Shown here: one piece after another, positions 45,922 to 54,021 of the stretch
Numbering within the stretch: the first letter of the stretch is position 1
How the letters are laid out: the number at the start of each line of letters is the position of its first letter
DNA from: Palleronia sp. LCG004
Lineage (GTDB): Bacteria > Pseudomonadota > Alphaproteobacteria > Rhodobacterales > Rhodobacteraceae
Direction: 5' to 3'
DNA: 64,000 nucleotides
Assembly (NCBI RefSeq): GCF_032931615.1
Contig: NZ_CP136759.1
Coordinates: 744,001-808,000 of the forward strand
The notes under the pieces: model-generated
Told to the model about the DNA's origin: nothing
What the model saw: the letters and a program-made list of their open reading frames with translations, nothing else
Databases searched by the model: none
Translations under genes and position numbers: made by a program

Positions 45922-46113
45922 ATGGATAATGAATGGGTTCTGGACGTTCTGGCGGATCTCAAGGCTTTTGCGGAGGCGAACGACCTGTGTGCGACTGTAG
46001 CGAAGCTCGACGAGCTGTGCGAGACGGCGCGGCTGGAGATCTCGGCGGCGGAACAGGTGCCGCTCCAACGCCCTACTCATCGTGATGCAACGGACACTGG
46101 AAAATATCACTGA
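45922..46113 (+). CDS. Small conserved-type protein overlapping luxR
   Basis: Predicted 63-aa soluble protein: MDNEWVLDVLADLKAFAEAN, then a helical middle (CATVAKLDELCETARLEI) and a polar tail. It is mostly alpha-helical and acidic with two Cys. GGGAGAG about 7 nt upstream supports translation. Its 3' end overlaps the luxR start by 29 nt in another frame, so the two are translated from one mRNA and probably coupled. Similar small proteins upstream of luxR occur in other Rhodobacteraceae as far as I recall; function unknown. Confidence 0.7.
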   Translation: MDNEWVLDVLADLKAFAEANDLCATVAKLDELCETARLEISAAEQVPLQRPTHRDATDTGKYH

Positions 46114-46798
46114 CGCGTTAGGTCGCGCCACGAATGTCACGCAGATGGAAGACCATGTCACGTCGCTGCGTGATCGGCTGGGCCTTCGGCATCTGCTCTA
46201 TCATTGGGTAAGTTTCGAGGGCGACGTCTTTGGAGCAGGGACGTACGATGCCCCTTGGCGACAGCATTACATCGCCGAGAATTTCGCAAAACACGACCCC
46301 GTTCTTCATGCCGCCCACAGCCGTTTCCACCCGATCGACTGGTCCGCGCTCGACTGGTCCTCGAAGGGGGCGGGGCGGCTGTTGCAGCATTCGCAGGATG
46401 CGGGGATCGGAACGCATGGTGTCACGATTCCCATTCGGGGTCCGAACGGTCAGTTCGCTCATCTGACCGCGACTTTCGACGGCGACGATCATTCATGGGC
46501 GGATTTCAAGAACGATCACGGGCGCGACCTCATCCTCCTCGCGCATCTCGTCAATCAGCGCGCTCTCGAGATACAGCTCGACGACCATGCAGAGCAGCAG
46601 GTCCTGCTGTCGCCGCGCGAGATCGATTCGCTCGGATGCCTCGCTCGCGGTTACAGCCGTGCGCAGGCCGCCGAAAGCCTGTCGATCTCGGAACATACTC
46701 TGCGCGTCTATATCGAAAGCGCGCGGGCCAAGCTCAGGGCGACGAACACGACGCATGCGGTCGCCCATGCGGTCAAGCTCGGCCTCGTGAGCATCTGA
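46085..46798 (+). CDS. LuxR family autoinducer-binding transcriptional regulator
   Basis: Predicted 237-aa quorum-sensing regulator. The N-terminal autoinducer-binding domain keeps the invariant residues: Trp and Tyr in PWRQHYIAENF, Asp-Pro in KHDPVLH, Trp in PIDWSALDW and Gly in GTHGVTIPIRG. The C-terminal GerE-type HTH contains LSPREIDSLGCLARGYS and ISEHTLRVYIESARAKL (about 168-218). It would bind an acyl-homoserine lactone made by the luxI product 112 nt downstream. ATG 46085 is preferred over the GTG one codon earlier. Confidence 0.93.
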   Translation: MQRTLENITDALGRATNVTQMEDHVTSLRDRLGLRHLLYHWVSFEGDVFGAGTYDAPWRQHYIAENFAKHDPVLHAAHSRFHPIDWSALDWSSKGAGRLLQHSQDAGIGTHGVTIPIRGPNGQFAHLTATFDGDDHSWADFKNDHGRDLILLAHLVNQRALEIQLDDHAEQQVLLSPREIDSLGCLARGYSRAQAAESLSISEHTLRVYIESARAKLRATNTTHAVAHAVKLGLVSI

Positions 46799-46910
46799 TC
46801 CGACCGGGCGTTGCGCGCCTGCGAACCGCTCCGTACGCACCCCCGAAGACAGATTAACCAGCTCCCCCGGATTGTCGGCTCATGTCCTTTGATCCCGAGA
46901 GGAGCGACCG

Positions 46911-47555
46911 ATGATCCGTTACCTTTATGCAGACGAGCTGTCCCGCTTTCCCCGTCTTGCCGACACCATGTTCCGCGACCGCGCGGCGCAGTTCCACGAA
47001 CGCCTGAAATGGAAAGACGTCACTGTCGATGCCGATGGATGGGAACGCGACGAATACGACGATCTGAACCCGCTTTACGTCATCTGGGAGGAACCCGATG
47101 GCCGTCACGGCGGCTCCATGCGGCTGCTGCCGACGACCGGGCGCACGATGGTCAACGACCATTTCCTGAACCTCACCGGCGGCACACGGATCGAAAGCCC
47201 GCTGATCTGGGAATGCACGCGGTTCTGCCTTGCGCAGGGGGCCAAGCCCCGCGTTTCGGCCGCGCTGATGCTGGCGGGCGGCGAAGTGCTGCGCGGCTTC
47301 GGCATCCAGCACTACGTCGGCGTGTTCGATGCGGTGATGATCCGCGTCTATCAGATGCTCGGCGGTTGCCCCGAGATCCTCGGCATGTCGGGCGAAGGTT
47401 CGAACGCGATCGGCGTGGGCCTTTGGGAGTTTTCCGATACCGCCCATGCAAAGCTGCTGCGTCGCGCGCAGATAACCGCCACCCAATCGGAGGACTGGTT
47501 CGCCGTCGCGTTCCCGCAGGGCGCGAAGTCCGCATCGCTTGCCTGCGCGAGCTAG
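46911..47555 (+). CDS. Acyl-homoserine-lactone synthase (LuxI family)
   Basis: Predicted 214-aa LuxI-type enzyme making N-acyl-homoserine lactone from SAM and acyl-ACP. The invariant residues are present: Arg and Phe in MFRDRAAQFHERLKW, Asp-Glu in RDEYDDLNPLYVI, Arg in GGSMRLLPT and Glu-Cys-Thr-Arg in WECTRFCLAQG. GAGAGGAG precedes the ATG. Acyl chain length cannot be read. It pairs with the adjacent luxR. I see no clear lux box in the 112 nt between them. Confidence 0.95.
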   Translation: MIRYLYADELSRFPRLADTMFRDRAAQFHERLKWKDVTVDADGWERDEYDDLNPLYVIWEEPDGRHGGSMRLLPTTGRTMVNDHFLNLTGGTRIESPLIWECTRFCLAQGAKPRVSAALMLAGGEVLRGFGIQHYVGVFDAVMIRVYQMLGGCPEILGMSGEGSNAIGVGLWEFSDTAHAKLLRRAQITATQSEDWFAVAFPQGAKSASLACAS

Positions 47556-47587
47556 GCATCCGGAACACGAGAGGATAGGAACGGCGC

Positions 47588-49123
47588 ATGGCCGTTCCCG
47601 CACCGATCCTCTCCGACGACCAATCCGATGCGAAGGCGCGCGTGGCGGACCTGCTGCGTGGCACCGGCGTCGATATCGACGAGGGCCATGCCGCGCCGCT
47701 CAAGGAAGGCCGCTCTGCCGTCATGGCGATCACCGGCAAGGCCGGATCGGGCAAGACGCTGCTGCTCGCGCAGCTCGCGCAGGCCCTGCGCGATGCCGGG
47801 GTCGACGTGATCTCGGGCGATTACGAGGCGCGGCGTCGCAAGGATCGCCGCACGCTCGCCATTCTTGCGCCGACGAACAAGGCGGCGTCGGTTCTGCGCA
47901 CCCGCGGGGTGCCTGCAACGACGATCCACCGGATTCTCTATACGCCCGTCTACGATCCCGAATACGAACGGATCGCGCAGTGGCTGTCGGGCGAGGGCGA
48001 GCGCCCGGTCATCGAAGAGCTGACCGAACTCGCGCTCGACCGCGCGCATGCCTTCTATCAGCAGAACAATTCCATTCCCGGCGCGCTCGCCGCGGCAGGC
48101 CTGCGGGGGTCCGATTTCATCACCGGCTGGAAGCGCCGGGAGGAGCCGCTCGATATCGGGATGGTCGACGAATCGTCGATGCTCGACAAGAAGCAGTTCG
48201 AGGACCTGCAGGAAATCTTTCCCACGCTCCTGCTCTTCGGTGATCCAGCACAGCTCGCCCCCGTGCAGCAATCGGGCTCCATGGTGTTCGACGATCTTCC
48301 CGAGGGCAGCGTCGCGCATCTGGCGCGCGTTCACCGCCAGGACGCCGACAATCCGATCCTCGATCTTGCCCACGCGCTGGCCGACCCGGACCTGACCTTC
48401 GAGACGTTCGAACGCATGATCGAGGATGCCGCGGCGCGCGACGACCGCGTCGTGATGGGCAGCCGGGTCGAGGCGGCCAAGATGGCCCGCAGCCCCGTCC
48501 TCGTCTGGCGCAACGCGACGCGGATCCGCCTGATCCATGCCTTCCGCGCGGCCTATGGCGCGCCGTCCGATGCGCTGCTGCCGGGCGAGCCGCTCATCTG
48601 CGACGGGATCGAACTGCCGCTCAAGCATCGCAAGAAGCGCATCGACCTCGAGGCGCGCGGCCTCATCAAGGGGGCGCAGGTCATCTATCTGGGCGAAGGG
48701 ACCCGTGCCGGCTTTTCGCGCCTGCATGTGGTGGGCGCACCCGATCCGAGGGTGAATGTCGCCTCCATCGTCAAGATCGAGATGCCGGAGGAGGACGAGC
48801 CCTTCATCCCCTTTGCCGCACGGATGGGGGCCACATTCCTGCACGGTGCCGCCGTCACGATCCACAAGGCCCAAGGCTCGCAATGGCCCGAAGTGCAGGT
48901 CTTTGCGCCGGACCTCTGGGCTGCCGCGCGGGTCGGCCGGATGGAGGCGGGCGTGCCGCTCTGGAAGCGGCTCGCCTATGTCGCGATCACGCGCGCGGAG
49001 GAGCGGCTCTTCTGGGTCATGCGCAACCGCCTTGCCCGGCCGGACGAGCCCCTCGGGATCGAGGATCTGACGACCCCCGCCGCCGCGCTGGAGCTTACCT
49101 CCGAGGATCCGCCAAGGGGCTGA
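47588..49123 (+). CDS. ATP-dependent RecD-like DNA helicase (SF1)
   Basis: Predicted 511-aa superfamily 1 helicase. Motifs in order: Walker A ITGKAGSGKTLLL (about 49-61), Ia ILAPTNKAASVLRTRG, II GMVDESSMLDK, III LLFGDPAQLAPVQ, V ATFLHGAAVTIHKAQGSQW and VI VAITRAEERLFWVM. This pattern resembles RecD/TraA-type helicases. It lacks a RecBC partner here. It starts 32 nt after luxI, so it may share that transcript. Its stop abuts the stop of the convergent PNP gene. A DNA-repair or recombination role is likely but not proven. Confidence 0.88.
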   Translation: MAVPAPILSDDQSDAKARVADLLRGTGVDIDEGHAAPLKEGRSAVMAITGKAGSGKTLLLAQLAQALRDAGVDVISGDYEARRRKDRRTLAILAPTNKAASVLRTRGVPATTIHRILYTPVYDPEYERIAQWLSGEGERPVIEELTELALDRAHAFYQQNNSIPGALAAAGLRGSDFITGWKRREEPLDIGMVDESSMLDKKQFEDLQEIFPTLLLFGDPAQLAPVQQSGSMVFDDLPEGSVAHLARVHRQDADNPILDLAHALADPDLTFETFERMIEDAAARDDRVVMGSRVEAAKMARSPVLVWRNATRIRLIHAFRAAYGAPSDALLPGEPLICDGIELPLKHRKKRIDLEARGLIKGAQVIYLGEGTRAGFSRLHVVGAPDPRVNVASIVKIEMPEEDEPFIPFAARMGATFLHGAAVTIHKAQGSQWPEVQVFAPDLWAAARVGRMEAGVPLWKRLAYVAITRAEERLFWVMRNRLARPDEPLGIEDLTTPAAALELTSEDPPRG

Positions 49124-49921
49124 TTATTGCATGTTGGCGAGGAAGTTCCGCAGGATCGCCTCGAGCTTGGCCGCGCCGAGCGGGGCCATCTCCTTGGTAT
49201 GGGCGTGGCCGATCTTCTCGTCGCTCATGCCTGCGGCCATGTTGGTGATGGCCGAGATCGCCGAGACGCGCAGCCCCATGAACCGGGCGAGGATCACCTC
49301 GGGCACCGTCGACATGCCGACGGCATCCGCGCCGAGCATCCGGATCGCCCTGATCTCGGCCGGTGTCTCGAAGGAGGGGCCGGAATACCAGGCATAAACG
49401 CCCTGAGAGAGCGGCGTGCCCGTCGCATCTGCCGCCGCGACAAGCCCGCGCCGCCAGTCCGGATCGTAGGCATCCGTCATCGGAACGAAGCGCGAGTCGT
49501 CGGGCTCGCCGATCAGGGGATTCAGGCCCGAAAAGTTGATGTGATCGGTCAGTAGCATCGCGCTGCCGGTCGGCATCTCCGGGTCGAGCGACCCGGCGGC
49601 GTTGGTCGCAATCACGCCTTCGGCCCCGAGCGCCTTCAACACTTCGAGCGGCAGACGCATCGCCTTGGGGTCACCGGCCTCGTAGTAATGCGCCCGCCCG
49701 CCGAGTACCGCGATCCGCTGCCCTTCGAGCGTACCGATCGTGAGCTTCGGGCTGTGGCCGGACACGCCTGCATGGGGAAAGCCCGGCAGATCGGCATAAT
49801 CGATCGAGACGCCATCGACCGCGTCCGCGACATGGCCGAGCCCCGATCCGAGGATCAGCCCCAGCCGCACGGGCGCGTCGCCCGCGCGGTCGCGGATCGT
49901 GGCGAGAATGTCGTCGGTCAT
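49124..49921 (-). CDS. Purine-nucleoside phosphorylase (trimeric type)
   Basis: Predicted 265-aa low-molecular-weight (PunA/XapA-like) purine nucleoside phosphorylase. Phosphate-binding GSGLGHVADAV (about 24-34), GHSPKLTIG, GRAHYYEAGDPKAMRLP and the base-site stretch ATNAAGSLDPEM are typical. The AVGMSTVPEVILARFMG segment carries the conserved Met/Glu. It cleaves purine nucleosides with phosphate to free base and ribose-1-phosphate. It is the last gene of the BMP nucleoside-import operon, 2 nt after the second permease, so uptake and phosphorolysis are linked. Confidence 0.94.
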   Translation of the reverse strand: MTDDILATIRDRAGDAPVRLGLILGSGLGHVADAVDGVSIDYADLPGFPHAGVSGHSPKLTIGTLEGQRIAVLGGRAHYYEAGDPKAMRLPLEVLKALGAEGVIATNAAGSLDPEMPTGSAMLLTDHINFSGLNPLIGEPDDSRFVPMTDAYDPDWRRGLVAAADATGTPLSQGVYAWYSGPSFETPAEIRAIRMLGADAVGMSTVPEVILARFMGLRVSAISAITNMAAGMSDEKIGHAHTKEMAPLGAAKLEAILRNFLANMQ

Positions 49922-49923
49922 TG

Positions 49924-50889
49924 TCAGCGTTCCTTTACGTAGGGTTCGCCGCCGGCGCGCGGCGGCACCGCCTTGCCCACGAAGCCCGCGAGGATCACGA
50001 CCGTCAGGATGTAGGGCAGGGCGAGGACGAATGCGTTGGGGATCTCGATGATGCCGAGATCGATGGAGGAATAGCGGTTCGACACGGCCTGCAGCAGACC
50101 GAAGAGCAGGCACGCGCCAAGCGCATGCCACGGCCGCCATTTCGCGAAGATGAGTGCGGCAAGCGCGATGTAACCGCGCCCCGCGCTCATGTTCTGGGTA
50201 AAGCTCGCCGCGAGGCCGGTCGCAAGATAGGCCCCCGACAGCCCGCAGAGCACGCCGCAGATCAGCACGGCGGAATAGCGCAGGCGCGTGACGCTGACGC
50301 CCGCCGTATCGACCGCGCCCGGATTCTCGCCCACGGCCCTGAGCCGCAGGCCGAACCGCGTGCGAAAGAGAATGTACCACGTCAGCGGAACGGTCAGCAG
50401 CCCCGCATAGACGAGGATCGAATGCCCCGAGATCGCCTCCGAATAGAGCGGCCCGAGAAACGGCACGCCCGCAAGCGCATCGGCAAAGGGCAGGTCGATG
50501 GTCGCGAACCGCGCCCCGCCCGCAAGTGTCGGCGTCCGGCCCCCCTGGGCGAACCAGTCCTGCGCGATCAGCACGGTGAGGCCCGCGGCCAGGAAGTTGA
50601 TCGCCACGCCCGAGATGAGCTGATCGCCCCGGAACGTGATCGCGGCGAGGCCGTGGATGCCCGAAAAGACGACCGAAGCGAGGATCCCCGCCATGAGGCC
50701 CAGCCACACCGATCCGGTCATCGCGGCGACAGCGGCCGAGAAGAAGGCCGAGATCAGGATCTTTCCCTCGAGCCCGATATCGAAGACGCCCGCGCGCTCG
50801 GAGAACAAGCCCGCGAGACAGGCAAAGAGCAGCGGCGTCGCGAGCCGGATCGTACTGTCGAGGATCTGGACGATATCGAGATAGTTCAT
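49924..50889 (-). CDS. BMP-type (nucleoside) ABC transporter permease, second subunit
   Basis: Predicted 321-aa inner-membrane permease of the BPD_transp_2 family with about nine helices, similar to NupQ/YufQ. It contains the family loops FSERAGVFDIGLEGKILIS near the N-terminus and FRTRFGLRLRAVGENPGAVD in the middle. It would pair with the permease at 50974-52083 to form the heterodimeric channel. Its ATG at 50889 overlaps the stop of a 27-codon ORF (ATGA). Confidence 0.93.
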   Translation of the reverse strand: MNYLDIVQILDSTIRLATPLLFACLAGLFSERAGVFDIGLEGKILISAFFSAAVAAMTGSVWLGLMAGILASVVFSGIHGLAAITFRGDQLISGVAINFLAAGLTVLIAQDWFAQGGRTPTLAGGARFATIDLPFADALAGVPFLGPLYSEAISGHSILVYAGLLTVPLTWYILFRTRFGLRLRAVGENPGAVDTAGVSVTRLRYSAVLICGVLCGLSGAYLATGLAASFTQNMSAGRGYIALAALIFAKWRPWHALGACLLFGLLQAVSNRYSSIDLGIIEIPNAFVLALPYILTVVILAGFVGKAVPPRAGGEPYVKER

Positions 50890-50969
50890 GCGAGACCGTC
50901 CTTCTCGAATGCGTTGATGGCCGGGCGGAACACGAAGGAGGGCCGCGGCACGTTGAGTTCCTGCATCAT
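50886..50969 (-). CDS. 27-aa small ORF between the two permease genes
   Basis: This short frame starts with two ATGs at 50969 and 50966, only 4 nt after the stop of the first permease gene. It encodes a 27-residue peptide beginning MMQELNVPRPSFVFRP and ending FEKDGLA. Its TGA overlaps the ATG of the second permease as ATGA, exactly the coupling used elsewhere in this operon. It has no TM segment. It could be a real tiny protein, a coupling leader or chance; its placement is the only support. Confidence 0.4.
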   Translation of the reverse strand: MMQELNVPRPSFVFRPAINAFEKDGLA

Positions 50970-50973
50970 CCGT

Positions 50974-52083
50974 CTATTCCGCCGCGATTTCGGGTGCGGG
51001 CTTGCGCCGTCCGAACCGCAGGAATGTCCGTTCCAGCGGTGAGCGGACCATTCCGTCGAGCGCGCCGGTGAAGAGGATGACGAGGGCCTGGATCACCACG
51101 ACCATCTCGCGCGGGACGCTCGTCTCGAATTCGAGTTCGGCCCCGCCCTGATAGAGCGCGCCGAAGAGGATCGCGGCGAGGAACACACCGACCGGATGCG
51201 AGCGGCCCATCAGCGCCACGGCGATCCCGACGAAGCCCGCGCCCTGAACGTTGTCCTGCAGAAGGCGTTCCTGTTCGCCCATCACCGCGTTGAGAGCCAT
51301 CATGCCCGCGAGCGCCCCCGAGATCAGCATGGCGATCATCGTGATCCTGACGGGGTTGATCCCGGCATAGATCGCCGCCGTCTGCGAATGTCCGAAGGCC
51401 CGGATCTCGTATCCGAGCCGCGTCCGCCAGAGCAGCAGCCAGAGCCCGAACCCGGCGGCGAGCGCGACGAGGAAGCTGAGGTTCAGGGGCGTCCGTGCGA
51501 AATCGACGCCGATCACGGCGAACATGTCGCGTGCCGTGGGCAGGTGGCTTCCGTCCGGAAAGCGCGAGGATTCGGGGGCCATGCCCGGTGCCTTGAGCGC
51601 GCCGATCAGAAGATAGACGAGCAGCGCCGAGGCGATGAAATTGAACATGATCGTGGTGATCACGATATGGCTGCCGCGCTTGGCCTGCAGATAGGCCGGG
51701 ATCGCGGCCCAGGCCGCTCCGAACAGCGCGCCGCCGACGATCGCCACCGGCAGCGCAACGCTCCAATGGGGCCATGGCAGCGCGAGGCAGACGAGCGCCA
51801 CGCCGAGACTGCCGAGCGTGGCCTGTCCCTCTCCGCCGATATTGAAGAGCTTTGCCTGAAAGGCGATCGCGACGGCGAGGCCCGTGAAGATGAAGTTCGT
51901 CGCGTAGTAGAGGGTGTAGCCCCAGCCATAAGTCGATCCGACCGCGCCCTCGACCATGATTGCAAGCGCCTCGAACGGGTTCTGCCCGATGAAGGCCAGC
52001 ACGATACCCGACACGATCAGGGCAAGCGCCAGGTTGATGAGCGGAATGAGGGCTATGTCGGCCCATCTCGGCAGCTTTTCCAT
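50974..52083 (-). CDS. BMP-type (nucleoside) ABC transporter permease, first subunit
   Basis: Predicted 369-aa permease of the BPD_transp_2 family (NupP/YufP-like) with about ten helices. Characteristic parts are FQAKLFNIGGEGQATLGSLG, a KRGSHIVITTIMFNFIA helix and the cytoplasmic loop RTRLGYEIRAFGHSQTAAIY near residue 230. A hydrophilic C-terminus ends RRKPAPEIAAE. The ATG at 52083 shares its A with the TGA of the 96-aa gene (TGATG). Confidence 0.92.
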   Translation of the reverse strand: MEKLPRWADIALIPLINLALALIVSGIVLAFIGQNPFEALAIMVEGAVGSTYGWGYTLYYATNFIFTGLAVAIAFQAKLFNIGGEGQATLGSLGVALVCLALPWPHWSVALPVAIVGGALFGAAWAAIPAYLQAKRGSHIVITTIMFNFIASALLVYLLIGALKAPGMAPESSRFPDGSHLPTARDMFAVIGVDFARTPLNLSFLVALAAGFGLWLLLWRTRLGYEIRAFGHSQTAAIYAGINPVRITMIAMLISGALAGMMALNAVMGEQERLLQDNVQGAGFVGIAVALMGRSHPVGVFLAAILFGALYQGGAELEFETSVPREMVVVIQALVILFTGALDGMVRSPLERTFLRFGRRKPAPEIAAE

Positions 52084-52373
52084 CAGGATTGCCCCATGAA
52101 AACGAACATGAAGCCCAGGGCCATGCCAAGCGCCACGCACACGAAGGCCGAGCCGATCCCGTAGAGAAGGTACGAACGTATATCGACGCTCGCCATCAGA
52201 TCTCCGTCGTTGCGCAACCTTGCTATCGCTTGCTCCACCTTCTTCCAATTGGGGTCTGTGCGATGAGGCTCGCTGGACGCACCCGGCCTGACGCGGTCCC
52301 GAGCCACCGGTTCGACGCGTTCCTCGAGCCTTGCGATGCGTTTCTCGAGCGGCGTCATGCGGTCGTCGTTCAT
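52083..52373 (-). CDS. Small coiled-coil plus TM protein of the BMP ABC operon
   Basis: Predicted 96-aa protein. The N-terminal half is charged and coiled-coil-like (TPLEKRIARLEERVEPVARD, residues 7-26). A polar middle (DPNWKKVEQAIARLRND) follows, and a single C-terminal TM helix (YLLYGIGSAFVCVALGMALG, about 71-90) ends FMFVFMGQS. It lies between the ATPase and permease genes and overlaps both (ATGA with the ATPase stop, TGATG with the permease start), so its synthesis is tied to both. I recognise no family. A transporter accessory or assembly subunit is inference. Confidence 0.75.
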   Translation of the reverse strand: MNDDRMTPLEKRIARLEERVEPVARDRVRPGASSEPHRTDPNWKKVEQAIARLRNDGDLMASVDIRSYLLYGIGSAFVCVALGMALGFMFVFMGQS

Positions 52374-53956
52374 CGGGCATCCTCCCGCGATCGGTTCAGG
52401 TTCTGCTCGATCTCCTCCGTCGAGGGATTGCGATCGGTGTCGGTGATCCCGGCCATCATCAGTCCCAACTCGCGCTCGTCCGTCTTTTCCGGGCGACGCT
52501 CGCCCATGATGCGACCGTCGAAGATCACCGCGATGCGATCCGACAGGGCAAGGATCTCGTCGAGCTCGACCGAGACGAGAAGCACGGCCTTGCCCGCATC
52601 GCGCAGGGCGACGATCTGCTCGTGGATGAACTCGATCGCGCCGATATCGACACCGCGCGTGGGCTGGCCGACGAGGAGCAGATCGGGGCTCCGTTCGAGC
52701 TCGCGCGCGATGACGATCTTCTGCTGGTTCCCGCCCGAGAAGTTCCGGGCCTTCTGCCAGCAATCGTCGGGCCGGATGTCGAACCGCTCGATCTTGGCAC
52801 GCGCATCCTCGCGCAGCGCGTCGTTGTCCATGAGGAGCCCGCGCTGGTAGCGCGGATCGTCGTGATAGCCGAAGGCCACGTTCTCCCAGGCGTGGAAGTC
52901 GAGGATCAGGCCCTCCTCCTGACGGTCCTCGGGGATGTGCCCGATACCGCTGCGGCGCCGCGCACGGGCATCCGCCCCCTTGCCGCCGATCGGCAGGTCG
53001 CGACCGTTGAGCGTCACGCGGCCTTCGCCCGGGCGCATGCCGCCCAGAACCTCGAGCAGCTCCGATTGCCCGTTGCCCGCAACGCCGCAGATGCCGAGGA
53101 TCTCTCCCGCCCGTACGTCGAGCGAGATGCCGCGAAGCCGCTCCACGCCGGTGCCGTCGACGACACGCAGCTTGTCGACCGCAAGGATCACATCGCCGGG
53201 GCGGGCGGGTTCCTTCTCGACACGGAGCAGCACCTTGCGTCCGACCATGAGCTCGGCCAGTTCCTGCGGCGAGGTCTCGGACGTCTTGACGGTCGCGGTC
53301 ATCTGGCCGCGCCGCATGACGCTGACCGTATCCGTCGCCTCCATGATCTCGCGCAGCTTGTGCGTGATGAGGATGATCGTCTTCCCCTCGCGCTTGAGCC
53401 CGTCGAGGATCCGGAAGAGGTGATCGGCCTCGGCGGGCGTCAGCACGCCCGTCGGCTCGTCGAGGATCAGGATATCCGCCTGCCGGTAGAGCGCCTTGAG
53501 GATCTCGACCCGCTGCTGCATGCCCACGCCCAGATCCTCGATCCTGGCGTCGGGATCGACGTGCAGCTCGTATTCCTCGGAAAGCTGCTTGAGAAGCTTG
53601 CGCGCCCGCCCGAGCGATCCCTTGAGAAGCGCCGCATCCTCCGCGCCCAGCACGATGTTCTCGAGCACGGTGAAGTTCTGGACGAGCTTGAAGTGCTGGA
53701 ACACCATGCCGATGCCCGCGCGGATCGCGGCCTGGCTGTCGGTGATCTCCGCGCGTTTGCCGTGCACGAAGATCTCGCCGCTATCGGCCTTGTAGAAACC
53801 GTAGAGGATCGACATCAGCGTGGACTTGCCCGCGCCGTTCTCGCCGATGATGCCGTGGATCGTTCCGGGCATCACCCGGATCGAGATGTCCTTGTTGGCC
53901 TGAACCGGCCCGAACGCCTTCGAGATGCCTTGGAGCTCGATCGCGGGGTCTGTCAT
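52370..53956 (-). CDS. BMP-type (nucleoside) ABC transporter ATP-binding protein
   Basis: Predicted 528-aa tandem ATPase of the NupO/YufO (RbsA-like) type. Domain 1 has an intact Walker A GENGAGKSTLM (about 35-45), LGVGMQQRVEILKAL and LILDEPTGVLTPAEA. Domain 2 has a degenerate Walker A GVAGNGQSELL and signature FSGGNQQKIVIARELE, as usual in this family. It powers nucleoside uptake through the two permeases downstream. It ends within the start of the 96-aa gene (ATGA). Confidence 0.95.
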   Translation of the reverse strand: MTDPAIELQGISKAFGPVQANKDISIRVMPGTIHGIIGENGAGKSTLMSILYGFYKADSGEIFVHGKRAEITDSQAAIRAGIGMVFQHFKLVQNFTVLENIVLGAEDAALLKGSLGRARKLLKQLSEEYELHVDPDARIEDLGVGMQQRVEILKALYRQADILILDEPTGVLTPAEADHLFRILDGLKREGKTIILITHKLREIMEATDTVSVMRRGQMTATVKTSETSPQELAELMVGRKVLLRVEKEPARPGDVILAVDKLRVVDGTGVERLRGISLDVRAGEILGICGVAGNGQSELLEVLGGMRPGEGRVTLNGRDLPIGGKGADARARRRSGIGHIPEDRQEEGLILDFHAWENVAFGYHDDPRYQRGLLMDNDALREDARAKIERFDIRPDDCWQKARNFSGGNQQKIVIARELERSPDLLLVGQPTRGVDIGAIEFIHEQIVALRDAGKAVLLVSVELDEILALSDRIAVIFDGRIMGERRPEKTDERELGLMMAGITDTDRNPSTEEIEQNLNRSREDAR

Positions 53957-53981
53957 GGGGCGTCCGTCTTGTCATCGTAGT

Positions 53982-54015
53982 GGCCCCCCTGGCGGCGCAT
54001 GCCGAAAGGGGGGCC
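53982..54015 (-). promoter_or_regulatory. Intercistronic hairpin between the binding-protein and ATPase genes
   Basis: GGCCCCCCT (53982-53990) and AGGGGGGCC (54007-54015) form a perfect 9-bp stem with a 16-nt loop in the 66-nt gap after the bmpA stop (54022). Hairpins here often protect the abundant upstream mRNA and lower downstream expression, giving more binding protein than ATPase. The function is inference. Confidence 0.5.
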
Positions 54016-54021
54016 GTCATC

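Noticed and set aside
51656..51663. GTGATCAC palindrome inside a permease gene
   Set aside because: Coding-region copy in an unrelated operon; treated as chance.
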